Below are positions 16,546-25,853 of a stretch of 64,000 nucleotides of DNA, piece by piece. Made by a program: the position numbers and the translations under genes. The DNA lies in NCBI GenBank assembly GCA_038257245.1, contig JBBSJL010000002.1:1-64000 (forward strand), read 5' to 3'. Position 1 is the first letter of the stretch, and each line of letters starts with the position of its first letter. This DNA comes from JAGQNP01 sp038257245 (GTDB lineage: Bacteria; Patescibacteriota; Saccharimonadia; Saccharimonadales; JACQNP01). A model generated the notes under the pieces. It had not been told where the DNA came from. It saw only the letters and a list, made by a program, of their open reading frames with translations, and did no database searches.

Positions 16546-17079
16546 TTAACTGATTCGGCGATAAAATGCTAGCTCAGAATCGCCATAATTTTTTCGTGAT
16601 AACTCCAGGAACTGTTCAGCATCAATCGGATACCTATAAGTTGGTGGCAAAGATGCAACAAGTATCCCTTTAACTTTTATATGTCTAATTAGTTTGTCCA
16701 AAACACCCGGGTGGACATCGTTGTACGGAGGATCGAGAATTACGACATCGAATGTCATGTCTTTATGCCGGTCTGACCATCCCCCGGCATTGGCCTTAAT
16801 CACTGTTGCGCAGTTTGTTAGATCGAGCTTTTCGACATTAACTACAATAGTTTGATAAGCTTTGTTATCTGTATCAATTATCGTTGAGCTGGCACCACGG
16901 CTACAGGCCTCAATACCGATAGCGCCGCTACCTCCAAATGCATCTAGTACTTTTAATCCATTTATGTCGCCTAGAGACGAAAATAACGCCCCACGTATTT
17001 TTTCTGACATGGGATGAGTACGATGCCCATTGGGTGAAGTTAATGTTCGCCCGCCCAATTTTCCTGAGATTACTCTCAC
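16546..17079 (-). CDS. rsmD: 16S rRNA m2G966 methyltransferase (RsmD family)
   Basis: Class I SAM-dependent methyltransferase that modifies the 30S head, 177 residues. It starts MRVISGKLGGRTL, the standard RsmD N-terminus. The SAM-binding motif is VLDAFGGSGAIGIEA and the catalytic motif is ILDPPY. Length is slightly short of the usual 180-200 residues. It overlaps the stop of the upstream ORF by four bases (ATGA), so it is translationally coupled. The partner genes (recG upstream, tRNA-Leu downstream) show the rsmD-recG neighbourhood often seen in bacteria. Confidence 0.94.
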   Translation of the reverse strand: MRVISGKLGGRTLTSPNGHRTHPMSEKIRGALFSSLGDINGLKVLDAFGGSGAIGIEACSRGASSTIIDTDNKAYQTIVVNVEKLDLTNCATVIKANAGGWSDRHKDMTFDVVILDPPYNDVHPGVLDKLIRHIKVKGILVASLPPTYRYPIDAEQFLELSRKNYGDSELAFYRRIS

Positions 17080-17897
17080 AGTTTTTCCTGAAGACCAGCT
17101 TCAACCATAGCAAGATACCAAGTAAGCGTAACTGTTTGAACAATTATTGGTCCTAGCTTGTGACGTACCTGCCATGTCATTTTTGGTGTCCAGCCCTTTT
17201 TAGCATAATTATTATACATATCCAGTACGGCTATCTCTCGTGCAGCTCTTACAAATAGTTCTGAGACCCCAATTTCCTGGGCATTTATAATCATTTTTTT
17301 CTTAGGCACGGCTTCATTAAAAGTAAGCGGTTTAATGATGGCTGCTACGCCAAATTCAAAAAATCCATGCGTGCTTAGTAGACCTCTAGGCCCCCACATT
17401 TTCCAATTGTTTTTTATCATGTCCCTTTTGGTATCGCCAGGCATGACAAGTTTTGTTTTCATACTGTCTCTGGTGCTTAGAGGTTCTCCGCCTCTAATAT
17501 CAGTCAATTTTTCTTCATATGGGTAATGGTGAGCTGGGGTAAGACCGTCAACAATTGCGTGTGCTAACCATGCTGCCTCGAAACTACTCCGTTCATTATT
17601 TTTGGCCTTTAAATGGGCAATAAGATGTTCGTAGTGCTGGTCTATTAACATGACTATTTCTAAGTCGTCGTCGTCAAACGGGTTGAAATAATGCCAAGGT
17701 TCATCTTTGGCAGGACTCTTTCTTTTAATACCGTCTGGGCCATTTTTACCTTCAAAAACTAATATTGATCGGATCTTCGGGAAACTATCTTTACTGCTGG
17801 TAATTTTAGATAAATGTCGCCTAGAAACACTGTCTAGTTTTTGATGAGCACCAACAATACGCCCAGAATATTTAGTTAATGTTGTTCCTGAATACAC
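17076..17897 (-). CDS. Unknown protein with phospholipase C / S1-P1 nuclease-like His pattern
   Basis: This is a 273-residue protein that I cannot name. Two segments recall the zinc-dependent phospholipase C / S1-P1 nuclease fold: EPWHYFNP (residues 66-73) and HAIVDGLTPAHHYP (residues 113-126), with the HxxxDxxxPxH spacing that binds catalytic zinc in that superfamily. No signal peptide is visible, which is odd because members of that superfamily are usually secreted. The start is GTG at 17895-17897; the nearest Shine-Dalgarno-like run (AGGGG) is rather far (about 13 bases). It lies between recG and rsmD on the same strand and overlaps rsmD by four bases. A metal-dependent hydrolase is the best guess, without proof. 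Confidence 0.8.
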   Translation of the reverse strand: MYSGTTLTKYSGRIVGAHQKLDSVSRRHLSKITSSKDSFPKIRSILVFEGKNGPDGIKRKSPAKDEPWHYFNPFDDDDLEIVMLIDQHYEHLIAHLKAKNNERSSFEAAWLAHAIVDGLTPAHHYPYEEKLTDIRGGEPLSTRDSMKTKLVMPGDTKRDMIKNNWKMWGPRGLLSTHGFFEFGVAAIIKPLTFNEAVPKKKMIINAQEIGVSELFVRAAREIAVLDMYNNYAKKGWTPKMTWQVRHKLGPIIVQTVTLTWYLAMVEAGLQEKL

Positions 17898-17917
17898 TTT
17901 TTGGTTAATTCCCCTGG

Positions 17918-19954
17918 TTAATTTAGATTTGTTACTTTTCTGAGATTACTGACATTACGTTGCAGCTCTGGGTATTTTACCAACTTTTCCTTCTTTTCAA
18001 TAAATTGTTGGGCTGCGTTCTTGGCAGCTTCAATCATTTTAACATCCGAAAGATTGGCTATTCTTAGATCTATGACGCCATGTTGAGCCGTACCGTAAAT
18101 TGCTCCAGGACCACGAATTTCTAAGTCGAGTTCGGCTAAATCAAAACCACTATGATTTTCCACTAGAGCACGTAGCCGCCTTGAAGGTTGATTACTGTCA
18201 CTTAACACTAGATAACAATAACCCTTATGGGCGCCTCTACCAACTCTCCCACGCAGTTGGTGTATCTGAGCCAAACCGAATCTTTCTGGGCTGAGTACTA
18301 CTATTACTGTTGCGTTGGGTATATCTATACCGACCTCTATGACCGTAGTCGTAATAAGAACTTGCGTTTTTCCTTTGGAAAAGTCATTCATTACCTTTTC
18401 TTTTTGATCAGATTTGAGTTTTCCGTGGAGTAAACCAACTTTGTATTTTACAAGTTTACCTACTCTTAGTGTTTCGTACGTGGCGATGACGGAATCGTAG
18501 GATTCAGAATTATTCTCATCTATCATTGGGCAAACAATAAAGACTTGTCTGCCTTCCTCAATTTGCTTAGATAACGAATCATACATTTTATCCGTAGAAT
18601 TTGGAGAAACAAGTTCCGTTTTTACTACTTGCTTACCTCGGGGTAGATCAGACATGACACTTATATCCATCTCGCCGTAAATTACTAATGCAAGGCTTCT
18701 AGGAATAGGCGTCGCCGTCATTGATAATACATGTGGCATCGTACCCGCCTTTGATACTATTTTTTTTCTTTGATCAACACCGAACCTATGCTGTTCATCA
18801 ATTACTACAAGTGCAAGATTGTTCATACTTACGCTCTCCTGAATTAGGGCGCTTGTTCCAATAATTAGACCAGTTCTACCGTCTGACAACGTGCTTAGTG
18901 CATTTTGTTTTTGTTGTTGGGTCATACTCCCCAGTAGTAAACCAACTTTGTCACTCATGTTCATCGGGCTCAATAATGTTGTCATTGTCTCTGCATGCTG
19001 CCGAGCTAGTATTTCAGTCGGTGCCATAATTGCAACTTGAAATCCGACGTTCATCACCATTAGCGCAGCCATGCATGCTACTACAGTTTTCCCTGAGCCA
19101 ACATCTCCTTCAACTAGCCTGTTCATTGGCTGAGTGTTCTGAAGGTCATTGTAAATTTGCCAAACAACCTTGCGTTGTGAATTGGTAAGTTTAAATGGTA
19201 GTGAAGCAACGAAATTTTGGGCCTTAACTTCGTCAAACTCTATAGAAACCGAATTATGACTGGCATTCTCATATTTGTTGAGGAGCGAAGCAAGCGATAT
19301 CTGGAATACTTCTTCAAATCCTAACCTGGATTTGGCTAGTTCAATGTCGTCGTTTTCATCCGGAAAATGTAATTTTTCTAAAGCACGAGAATGTGAGACA
19401 AGGTTCTGTTCTTTGACTACCCATTCAGGTAACGTTTCGTCAAGTTTTGCGATATTAGGCAACAAGTTTGCGATAATTTTTCTTAGTTGAGTTGATTTTA
19501 GACCTTTAGTTGCTCTATAGGTAGGTACTATCCTAGCACTATGAATAGGAAAATCACTTACTAGCTCTACTGATGGGTTGGTAATGCTCAAACGTTGGCT
19601 TCTGAGCTGAAACTCACCTCTTACAAAATATTCCTTTTTATTATCTATACTATCTGCCCTATAAGGCTGGTTGAACCAAATCAATCTGACACTACCTGTT
19701 TCATCACTAGCAACAGCCTCTGTTATATTCAACCCTCGCCGTGCATATCTGCTTTTGGCGTGTTTAATTACGACCTTAACTGTAACCATGCCGGGGTGAA
19801 GTTGAGATATTCTCGTGACATTTGTAAAGTCATCGTACTTCCGGGGATAATGGTCGATTAAGTCTCCTACTGTTCTGATGCCCAGCTTTGCAAGTTTGCT
19901 TGCTACAACATCACCAACACCGTTAATAACAGTTACCTGATCGTCTAGATTCAT
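17918..19954 (-). CDS. recG: ATP-dependent DNA helicase RecG
   Basis: Branch-migrating helicase that regresses stalled forks and processes Holliday junctions, 678 residues. The N-terminal wedge (OB-fold) domain precedes the helicase core. Core motifs are Walker A GDVGSGKTVVA, the DEQH motif in VVIDEQHRFGVDQR, TATPIPRSL and, near the end, QLRGRVGRG. The length matches the family. It follows the methyltransferase gene with an 18-base gap; a TATAAT with TTATCA lies 10 bases upstream of the ATG, inside the end of that gene, so it may have its own promoter. No defects are seen. Confidence 0.98.
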   Translation of the reverse strand: MNLDDQVTVINGVGDVVASKLAKLGIRTVGDLIDHYPRKYDDFTNVTRISQLHPGMVTVKVVIKHAKSRYARRGLNITEAVASDETGSVRLIWFNQPYRADSIDNKKEYFVRGEFQLRSQRLSITNPSVELVSDFPIHSARIVPTYRATKGLKSTQLRKIIANLLPNIAKLDETLPEWVVKEQNLVSHSRALEKLHFPDENDDIELAKSRLGFEEVFQISLASLLNKYENASHNSVSIEFDEVKAQNFVASLPFKLTNSQRKVVWQIYNDLQNTQPMNRLVEGDVGSGKTVVACMAALMVMNVGFQVAIMAPTEILARQHAETMTTLLSPMNMSDKVGLLLGSMTQQQKQNALSTLSDGRTGLIIGTSALIQESVSMNNLALVVIDEQHRFGVDQRKKIVSKAGTMPHVLSMTATPIPRSLALVIYGEMDISVMSDLPRGKQVVKTELVSPNSTDKMYDSLSKQIEEGRQVFIVCPMIDENNSESYDSVIATYETLRVGKLVKYKVGLLHGKLKSDQKEKVMNDFSKGKTQVLITTTVIEVGIDIPNATVIVVLSPERFGLAQIHQLRGRVGRGAHKGYCYLVLSDSNQPSRRLRALVENHSGFDLAELDLEIRGPGAIYGTAQHGVIDLRIANLSDVKMIEAAKNAAQQFIEKKEKLVKYPELQRNVSNLRKVTNLN

Positions 19955-19964
19955 ACTGATTACT

Positions 19965-19992
19965 ATTATAGTCTACGCTGCTTTTTTGATAA
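19965..19992 (-). promoter_or_regulatory. Possible recG promoter
   Basis: TTATCA (19987-19992), 16 bases, TATAAT (19965-19970), ending 10 bases before the recG ATG. It overlaps the last codons of the upstream methyltransferase gene. A very short leader would result. Confidence 0.5.
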
Positions 19993-20740
19993 GAAAGAAT
20001 ACACTGGGGCCAAAATATGTTTTGGCCAATGGTGCTTGCAGAAGTCTTTCGACGCTAAGCATTACCGACTCTGGCATAACCTTCTTGAGACCTGGGCTTC
20101 TTAAGTTAGACACTGATAAAACTTTATCAACCTTGAGACCAGCGTGAGATAACTGTTTTATAACGGTTTTGGGATTATGGTTAACGAACGGTATCTCTTT
20201 ATTTCGTTTGTTTTTCTCAGATCTAATATCAATTGGTTCTTCAGGAAGTCTTTTACCTTTTACAAAATGTTTCAGTCGGTTTCTGGCGTGAGCATAATTG
20301 GCAACCTCTAAGATTAGTAAGCCATCGTCAGATAACACGCGTGCTAGTTCTTTGAACTCACTAGATGGGTCGGGTAAATGATGCATGACTCTTATCATGG
20401 TAATCAAGTCTAGCTCACCGTTGTCAAAATCTAATGCGTCAGCTTGTGTCAGCTTCTGATCGACGTCTGGATAGTCTTTTAAGAAATCTTTTGCAATATC
20501 AAGTTGTTGTTTAGAGGGTTCTGCTAGGGTAACTTGGTCTGCATACTCTTTTAACAATACGCATAACCGTCCGTATCCCCCGCCAATGTCTGCTGCATGT
20601 TCAAAGTGCTTACCTTTTAACAAACGAGCTATAGCAATTTCTTCTGAGGCATGTTCATACTCACGACCATCCCAATATTTGAGATAATTATGCTTAGGAT
20701 CGTTGTATTGGTCGGCTTTCTTTGTTGAATTTTTCGTCAT
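19973..20740 (-). CDS. Class I SAM-dependent methyltransferase, substrate unknown
   Basis: 255 residues. The SAM-binding glycine motif is ADIGGGYGRL, followed by an acidic strand end (TLAEPS), QADALDF and the MHHLPDP motif typical of methyltransferase family 11 (UbiE/COQ5-like). LILEVANY is the strand 5 block. The substrate cannot be deduced: neither tRNA/rRNA-binding domains nor a quinone pathway are seen nearby. It lies between tyrS and recG on the same strand. Its start has an extended -10 element (TGC TATACT) 9 bases upstream and no Shine-Dalgarno. Confidence 0.85.
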   Translation of the reverse strand: MTKNSTKKADQYNDPKHNYLKYWDGREYEHASEEIAIARLLKGKHFEHAADIGGGYGRLCVLLKEYADQVTLAEPSKQQLDIAKDFLKDYPDVDQKLTQADALDFDNGELDLITMIRVMHHLPDPSSEFKELARVLSDDGLLILEVANYAHARNRLKHFVKGKRLPEEPIDIRSEKNKRNKEIPFVNHNPKTVIKQLSHAGLKVDKVLSVSNLRSPGLKKVMPESVMLSVERLLQAPLAKTYFGPSVFFLIKKAA

Positions 20741-20749
20741 AACCGATGC

Positions 20750-20778
20750 AGTATAGCAGTATGCTATTTCTTAACCAA
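20750..20778 (-). promoter_or_regulatory. Extended -10 promoter for the methyltransferase gene
   Basis: TTGGTT (20773-20778), 17 bases, TATACT (20750-20755), with a TGC extended -10 (20756-20758). The hexamer ends 9 bases before the ATG, so the leader would be only about two bases. Confidence 0.6.
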
Positions 20779-21999
20779 GGCAAAACTATTCTTGCCTCGT
20801 TTAATCAAATTATAGCCGTCACGAAACTCTGGTATCTGTCCATCTTCAATCTTCTGGCCATTGACACTCAACGCGCCACTGTTAACAAAATTACGAGCTT
20901 CTGAATTACTACTAGCAAGTTCAGCTGATACAAAAATTGGATAAATATCAGGTTGAAAATCTACTACTTTGAGTTCTGAACTCAGAATAGCCATATCTTT
21001 ATCATCAAGTTCTAAGAAATCCCCCCCGCTAAACAGTACTTGGCTAACTTTCTCGGCAGATTTAGCACGCTCAGCTCCGTGCACAATAGTTGTGACCTCA
21101 CGAGCTAAAGCTTTCTGCGCAAGTCGACTTGATTTATCACTATTGAATTCACTAATAATTTTTTCTACTTCGATTTTTTCCAGCGAAGTGTACGTCTTGA
21201 TATACTCCTCACAACCATGGTCATCCAAATTTAACCAAAACTGATAGAATTCAAACACGCTGGTTAACTTATCGTCCAGCCAAATTGCACCACCCTCTGA
21301 CTTGCCAAACTTAACACCTGTCGATTTATTAATAACTAGTGGTGTGGTCCAAACATGCGCTTCTTTGCCAGTCTTACGTCGTATCAAATCAACGCCTGTA
21401 ATACTATTTCCCCACTGGTCAGCACCACTTAGTTGTAAGGTAACGTCATAATTATTGAACAAATGCAGAAAATCATAACCCTGAATCAGAGAGTAACTGA
21501 ACTCAGCATAGCTTATACCGGCACCTTCTTCGCCTAATCTTGACTGAACAAAATCTCTAGCCAACATTTGTCGCATTGGAACATGCTTGCCAACATCTCT
21601 AAGAAATTCTAGGTAGCCAATTTCTTTAAACCAGTCGAAATTATCTACAACTTCGAAATCTACACCAGCAAATATTTGCTTGTACTGAGCGACTATAGCT
21701 TTTTTGTTGTATTCGACTTCTGTCTCTGTCTTCAAGTCTCTTTCCTGGGCCTTGCCATCAGGATCACCAATCAAGCCTGTAGCACCGCCTACAAGTAAAA
21801 CCGGTGTGTAGCCATGATGAATGAAAACTTTAGCCATCATAGCAGCTGCGAGATTTCCTATAGTCATCGAAGGAGCACTTGGGTCTACACCCCAGTAGAA
21901 TTTCATCTTATTGCCATCTAGATCTTTAATATCTTTTAGCGTAGTTTGGCTAACAAAGCCACGCCAAGATAAGTCTTCTGATAATGTCATTTTGCTCAT
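20764..21999 (-). CDS. tyrS: Tyrosyl-tRNA synthetase
   Basis: Class I synthetase that charges tRNA-Tyr. I start it at the ATG at 21997-21999 (MSKMTLSEDLSWRG), giving 411 residues; the in-frame start further upstream would run through the predicted promoter. The KMSKS-type loop is KFGKSEGGAIWL, and LQGYDFLHLF and QLSGADQWGNSITG are TyrRS blocks. A C-terminal S4-like RNA-binding domain is present (SNSEARNFVNSGALSVNGQK). The HIGH region reads DPSAPSMTIGNL, so its first His is replaced by Thr and the second by Asn. A TATACT ends 9 bases before the ATG and no Shine-Dalgarno is visible. The gene is divergent from the penicillin-binding protein. Confidence 0.96.
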   Translation of the reverse strand: MSKMTLSEDLSWRGFVSQTTLKDIKDLDGNKMKFYWGVDPSAPSMTIGNLAAAMMAKVFIHHGYTPVLLVGGATGLIGDPDGKAQERDLKTETEVEYNKKAIVAQYKQIFAGVDFEVVDNFDWFKEIGYLEFLRDVGKHVPMRQMLARDFVQSRLGEEGAGISYAEFSYSLIQGYDFLHLFNNYDVTLQLSGADQWGNSITGVDLIRRKTGKEAHVWTTPLVINKSTGVKFGKSEGGAIWLDDKLTSVFEFYQFWLNLDDHGCEEYIKTYTSLEKIEVEKIISEFNSDKSSRLAQKALAREVTTIVHGAERAKSAEKVSQVLFSGGDFLELDDKDMAILSSELKVVDFQPDIYPIFVSAELASSNSEARNFVNSGALSVNGQKIEDGQIPEFRDGYNLIKRGKNSFALVKK

Positions 22000-22008
22000 A
22001 TGCTTAAC

Positions 22009-22014
22009 AGTATA
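22009..22014 (-). promoter_or_regulatory. Predicted tyrS -10 element
   Basis: TATACT at 22009-22014 on the minus strand ends 9 bases before the tyrS ATG. The -35 is unclear (TGATCA at 17 bases matches only three positions). Confidence 0.45.
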
Positions 22015-22064
22015 TAACACTTGATATATTGTGATCACATTTTTCATTGCTTAAGCGGGTTATT

Positions 22065-22073
22065 TGCTATAAT
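22065..22073 (+). promoter_or_regulatory. Extended -10 promoter for the penicillin-binding protein
   Basis: TGC TATAAT at 22065-22073, an extended -10 with a perfect hexamer, lies 47 bases upstream of the ATG. A GGGAG Shine-Dalgarno at 22103-22107 is somewhat far (13 bases) from the ATG, so this message has a conventional leader. Confidence 0.7.
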
Positions 22074-22120
22074 ATTAACCAGCACCTCGTATATATGAAT
22101 TTGGGAGATAATTTAGTTTT

Positions 22121-25100
22121 ATGGGAAAAAAGCCAAAAGGTCGTAAAACGACCAATAAATCTAGGCAATTAGGGCGTAAAAAGAAGAATACCTTTACTAC
22201 TAAAAGTGGTCAGACTATAAAGTTAAATCGTTCTATTAGTGACAAGCTAAAGGCCAGAAAAGATTCAAGAGCAGTTAAAAAAGCTAAGAGATTGTCTGGT
22301 ATGCCTAAGTCTAGAGTAAAACGCTTCTTTTTTCGTTTACAGCCAAAACGTCTAGCCAAATATTGGTTTAGTCGTGAAGGTGCCATTATGGCTCTGAAAA
22401 TTCTTGGTATAAGTATTATAGTTGGTTTTTTGCTACTTGTTGGATTATTCGCCTACTACCGTAAAGACCTACCGAACTTAAAAGATATATCTGGAAACAA
22501 TCTCGGGGGAAGTAATCGATATTATGACCGATCAGGTGAAGTTCTTCTCTGGGAAGACTTCGACGCCGTCAAGAGAATCCCAGTAAAAGATGATGCCATT
22601 TCGCAATATATTAAAGATGCTACCGTAGCTGTTGAAGATAAAGACTTCTTTAAACACGGTGGGTTCGACGTGCGGGGTATTACTAGGGCAGCCATAAAGA
22701 ATGTCACAGGTTCTGGTGATAGTCGCCAAGGTGGCTCGACAATAACCCAACAATTAGTAAGGTTGACTCAGAAGGGTGTCGGTAGCGAACAGACGTATCA
22801 GAGAAAACTCAAAGAAATTATCTTATCTATCGAGTTAGAGCGAAGTTATAATAAAGGCGAGATACTGAGTGGATACCTGAACACAGCGCCCTACGGTAAT
22901 GTTCAGTATGGTGTGGAGTCTTCTACACGAGATTACTTCCAAAAGTCTGCCAAGGATTTAACCCTTGATGAGGCAGCCTTCTTGGCAGCAATACCTAAAT
23001 CACCTTCGATACTCTCTCCATACGGACCCAGATACAATCCTGAGGCACTTGTTGGGAGACAGCATTATATTCTTGATTTAATGCAGGAGCAAGGCATGAT
23101 AACAGAAGAGCAGCGTGATGGAGCGAAGAAAGTTGATACACTTGTAAAAGTTAAAGAAGTTAAGCCAAAATATCAGGGTATAAAAGCCCCTTACTTTGTA
23201 CTATTAGCAAAACAGCAATTAGAAGAAAAATATTCGACAGAGACCGTTCTTCGGGGTGGCTGGAAGATCACCACGACTCTAGATCTTAAGTTGCAAGAAC
23301 TGGCTGAACGCAAAGTCAGTGAAGGCTATGGTAATGTAACACGCGCTGGATTTGATAATGTCGGCTTTGTTGCTGAAGATGTTACAAATGGTCAAATGGT
23401 TGCCGTGGTAGGAGGTATAGATTTCTTCAATAAAGAATTTGGTGAGAATAACTACGCTCACTGGAGACTGCCTCCGGGTTCAAGTTTTAAACCTTACGAC
23501 TATTTATCTGTTTTGGAAAACACTGATAACTTTGGCGCCGGGTCTGTTCTGTATGATACACAGGGCCAACTAGAAGGATATCCTTGCACTAACAAAGCAC
23601 AGCCTAAACAAGGAGGAAACTGCCTCTGGGACTATGACTTTAGGTTTCCTGGCCCACTTACGTTGCGCTATGCACTTGGTGGCTCGAGAAATGTCCCTGC
23701 AGTTAAATCTATGTTGATAGCAGGAATCGATAAAACTATTGAAACCGCCGAAAAACTTGGATTACCTAGTGGGTATAGTTGCTATGCTCCTGACGTAGAA
23801 GATGTACAATTTGCTAAAGAAAGTGAAGAAGCTCAGTGTTATTCTAGCTCAGCTATTGGTGATGGAGCCTATCTAATGCTCGATGAACACGTACATGCTT
23901 ATTCAACTATCTCTAGGAATGGCAATAAGTTGCCCCAGACCTATATTCTAAAAATCGAGGATGGCGGCAATAAAATAGTCGACGAGTGGAAGCCAGACAA
24001 AGGTGAACAGGTTGTACGACCTGATTCAGCATATATTGTTGCTGACATGATGGCTGATCCAAATGCCAGTTACTTTACTAACAAACCACACCGTAATAAT
24101 GGTTGGGAATATAGTCTAAAAACCGGTACTACTAATGACTCAAAAGATGGTTGGTTAATGGGATTCTCTACTAAGTACTCGGCTGGAGTTTGGGTAGGGC
24201 ACCACACTAGACGCGTTGCGACCAGATCATTCATGGAAACAATGACACAGCCAATATGGCAAGGCTGGATGAATGAGGCGCACGACGGTATAGAGCCCGT
24301 CAAACGGGAAAGACCAAGCGGTGTTCAGGAATTACCTGCCTATGTTGTCAGACAACATGTCGGGCTTGGATCAAGAGAGCCTAGCCCTGCTACCGACCTG
24401 TACCCGTCGTGGTATCAACAAAATAAAAAGAAAGCCGGCGAGAAGAAAACAATAGACATAATCTCTAACAAGTTAGCTACAGATTGTACTCCATCAAGAG
24501 CACGTAAAGAAACTATAGAAAATGCAAGTAGCTTCTCAAGTGATCCTTATGTGAACGGGGGTAGTGGTGCGAATGCCAATACTTCCGAAAAAGATGATAT
24601 TCATAAATGTGATGATGCCAAACCCGCAATTACAATAACAAGTACATCGTCACCGTGTACTACATCGTGTACGATATACGCTATAGTTGCTCAAGGTACG
24701 CACTCGCTCACTGGTGGTGGCGAACATGGGGGTGGTGTCATTAATGTAGTTATAGATGGACAGGTCGTTCAGTCATTCCCTGCTAATCAAACTACGCTAA
24801 CATTTAGCTTTAATGGTACGGGAAAGAAGAGTGTTAAGGTTGAACTGGTTGATAGTGTACTTTACGAATCTAGTGATACCACGACCATTAATTTCTCTAA
24901 AGCGGTGACCCCACCTCCGTCGAGCTCACCACCTACCCTAGATAACTCAGGAGGAGCAATTACTAGTCCACACCCTGTTTTAATTACTTGGTCAGACGGG
25001 ACTGGGCCGTTCACAGTAACTGTTGATGGCTCTGCATATCCAGGTTGTGATGGTATTTCAGTCCGTGAATGTAATATCATACTTAATGATGGGGGCGGAA

Positions 25101-25171
25101 CTGTAACAGAAAGAACAGTTACAGTTACAGACTCAAACAGCGACTCTAGTAGTATTATATTTACTTTCTAG
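22121..25171 (+). CDS. Class A penicillin-binding protein (transglycosylase-transpeptidase)
   Basis: Bifunctional peptidoglycan synthase, 1016 residues. Order: a very basic cytoplasmic tail (1-85), a membrane segment (about 90-112), a GT51 glycosyltransferase domain with the catalytic Glu in EDKDFFKHGG (172) and QGGSTITQQL (203-212), then a transpeptidase domain with S454xxK457 (PPGSSFKP), SRN (522-524) and KTG (667-669). After about residue 740 comes an extra 275-residue region with low-complexity Ser/Gly/Pro linkers and two stretches that look like Ig- or PKD-like beta domains, probably wall-binding. Family members often end near 700-850 residues. The gene converges on the PIN-TRAM gene with an 11-base overlap of stop regions. 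Confidence 0.95.
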   Translation: MGKKPKGRKTTNKSRQLGRKKKNTFTTKSGQTIKLNRSISDKLKARKDSRAVKKAKRLSGMPKSRVKRFFFRLQPKRLAKYWFSREGAIMALKILGISIIVGFLLLVGLFAYYRKDLPNLKDISGNNLGGSNRYYDRSGEVLLWEDFDAVKRIPVKDDAISQYIKDATVAVEDKDFFKHGGFDVRGITRAAIKNVTGSGDSRQGGSTITQQLVRLTQKGVGSEQTYQRKLKEIILSIELERSYNKGEILSGYLNTAPYGNVQYGVESSTRDYFQKSAKDLTLDEAAFLAAIPKSPSILSPYGPRYNPEALVGRQHYILDLMQEQGMITEEQRDGAKKVDTLVKVKEVKPKYQGIKAPYFVLLAKQQLEEKYSTETVLRGGWKITTTLDLKLQELAERKVSEGYGNVTRAGFDNVGFVAEDVTNGQMVAVVGGIDFFNKEFGENNYAHWRLPPGSSFKPYDYLSVLENTDNFGAGSVLYDTQGQLEGYPCTNKAQPKQGGNCLWDYDFRFPGPLTLRYALGGSRNVPAVKSMLIAGIDKTIETAEKLGLPSGYSCYAPDVEDVQFAKESEEAQCYSSSAIGDGAYLMLDEHVHAYSTISRNGNKLPQTYILKIEDGGNKIVDEWKPDKGEQVVRPDSAYIVADMMADPNASYFTNKPHRNNGWEYSLKTGTTNDSKDGWLMGFSTKYSAGVWVGHHTRRVATRSFMETMTQPIWQGWMNEAHDGIEPVKRERPSGVQELPAYVVRQHVGLGSREPSPATDLYPSWYQQNKKKAGEKKTIDIISNKLATDCTPSRARKETIENASSFSSDPYVNGGSGANANTSEKDDIHKCDDAKPAITITSTSSPCTTSCTIYAIVAQGTHSLTGGGEHGGGVINVVIDGQVVQSFPANQTTLTFSFNGTGKKSVKVELVDSVLYESSDTTTINFSKAVTPPPSSSPPTLDNSGGAITSPHPVLITWSDGTGPFTVTVDGSAYPGCDGISVRECNIILNDGGGTVTERTVTVTDSNSDSSSIIFTF

Positions 25172-25853
25172 TCTGAGCCGTGGTTGCGAAGATCATTTTG
25201 CCTGCGACTGATTGATGAATTTTTGTTACCTCAGCATCAACCAACTTACCTTTGTGCTTTGCAGCTCCGTCAATTACTACCATTGTGCCATCTTCAAGAT
25301 AACCTACTCCTTGTTTTGGGTTGCTGCCCTTTTGCATAATCATGACTTTGATCTGCTCCCCTGGCAAAGCAACAGGCCGTAATTGTTGAGCAAGTTCATT
25401 CACGTTTAGCACCCTCACACCTTCGATTTCTGCAAGTTTTGCAAGATTGAAGTCCGTTGTGTAAAGCTCTGCACCAATATTTTTTGTCAGTTTTAAAAGT
25501 TTGTCATCGGTTTTAACTTCATCTTTAACGATGTCTCTCTCGATGGTTACGTTAGAATACTTATTGGATTGAAGTTCCTTGACCACATCCAGCCCAAACC
25601 TAGCCCGTTCGCGCTTATGCGAATCTTTGCCATCTGCCAATAGCTGGAGTTCGCTTAGTATAATTGCCGGTACAATCAAGTTTTCTGGTACAAACCCAGA
25701 TCTAGCCAGTTCAACAATCCTGCCATCAATAAGTGCACAAGAATCTAAGACTACTCGACGACTTTTCTTTTGCTTAGTTTTAGGCGGTTTGTAATTGTAG
25801 ACAAGGATGGCGAGTATAGCTACTAGAAGTGCTGTCTGAATATAACTTATCAT
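25161..25853 (-). CDS. PIN-TRAM domain membrane protein (YacL-like)
   Basis: 230 residues: an N-terminal membrane segment (about 5-20), a PIN nuclease domain with the acidic residues in VLDSCALIDGR, IILSELQLLAD and YTTDFNLAKLAE, and a C-terminal TRAM domain (QGVGYLEDGTMVVIDGA). This matches the YacL/PilT-PIN family, predicted membrane-tethered RNases of unknown target. Its ATG shares one base with the radA TGA (TGATG), so it is co-translated with radA, a pairing common in Gram-positive genomes. The function is inferred from the fold only. Confidence 0.92.
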   Translation of the reverse strand: MISYIQTALLVAILAILVYNYKPPKTKQKKSRRVVLDSCALIDGRIVELARSGFVPENLIVPAIILSELQLLADGKDSHKRERARFGLDVVKELQSNKYSNVTIERDIVKDEVKTDDKLLKLTKNIGAELYTTDFNLAKLAEIEGVRVLNVNELAQQLRPVALPGEQIKVMIMQKGSNPKQGVGYLEDGTMVVIDGAAKHKGKLVDAEVTKIHQSVAGKMIFATTAQTRK

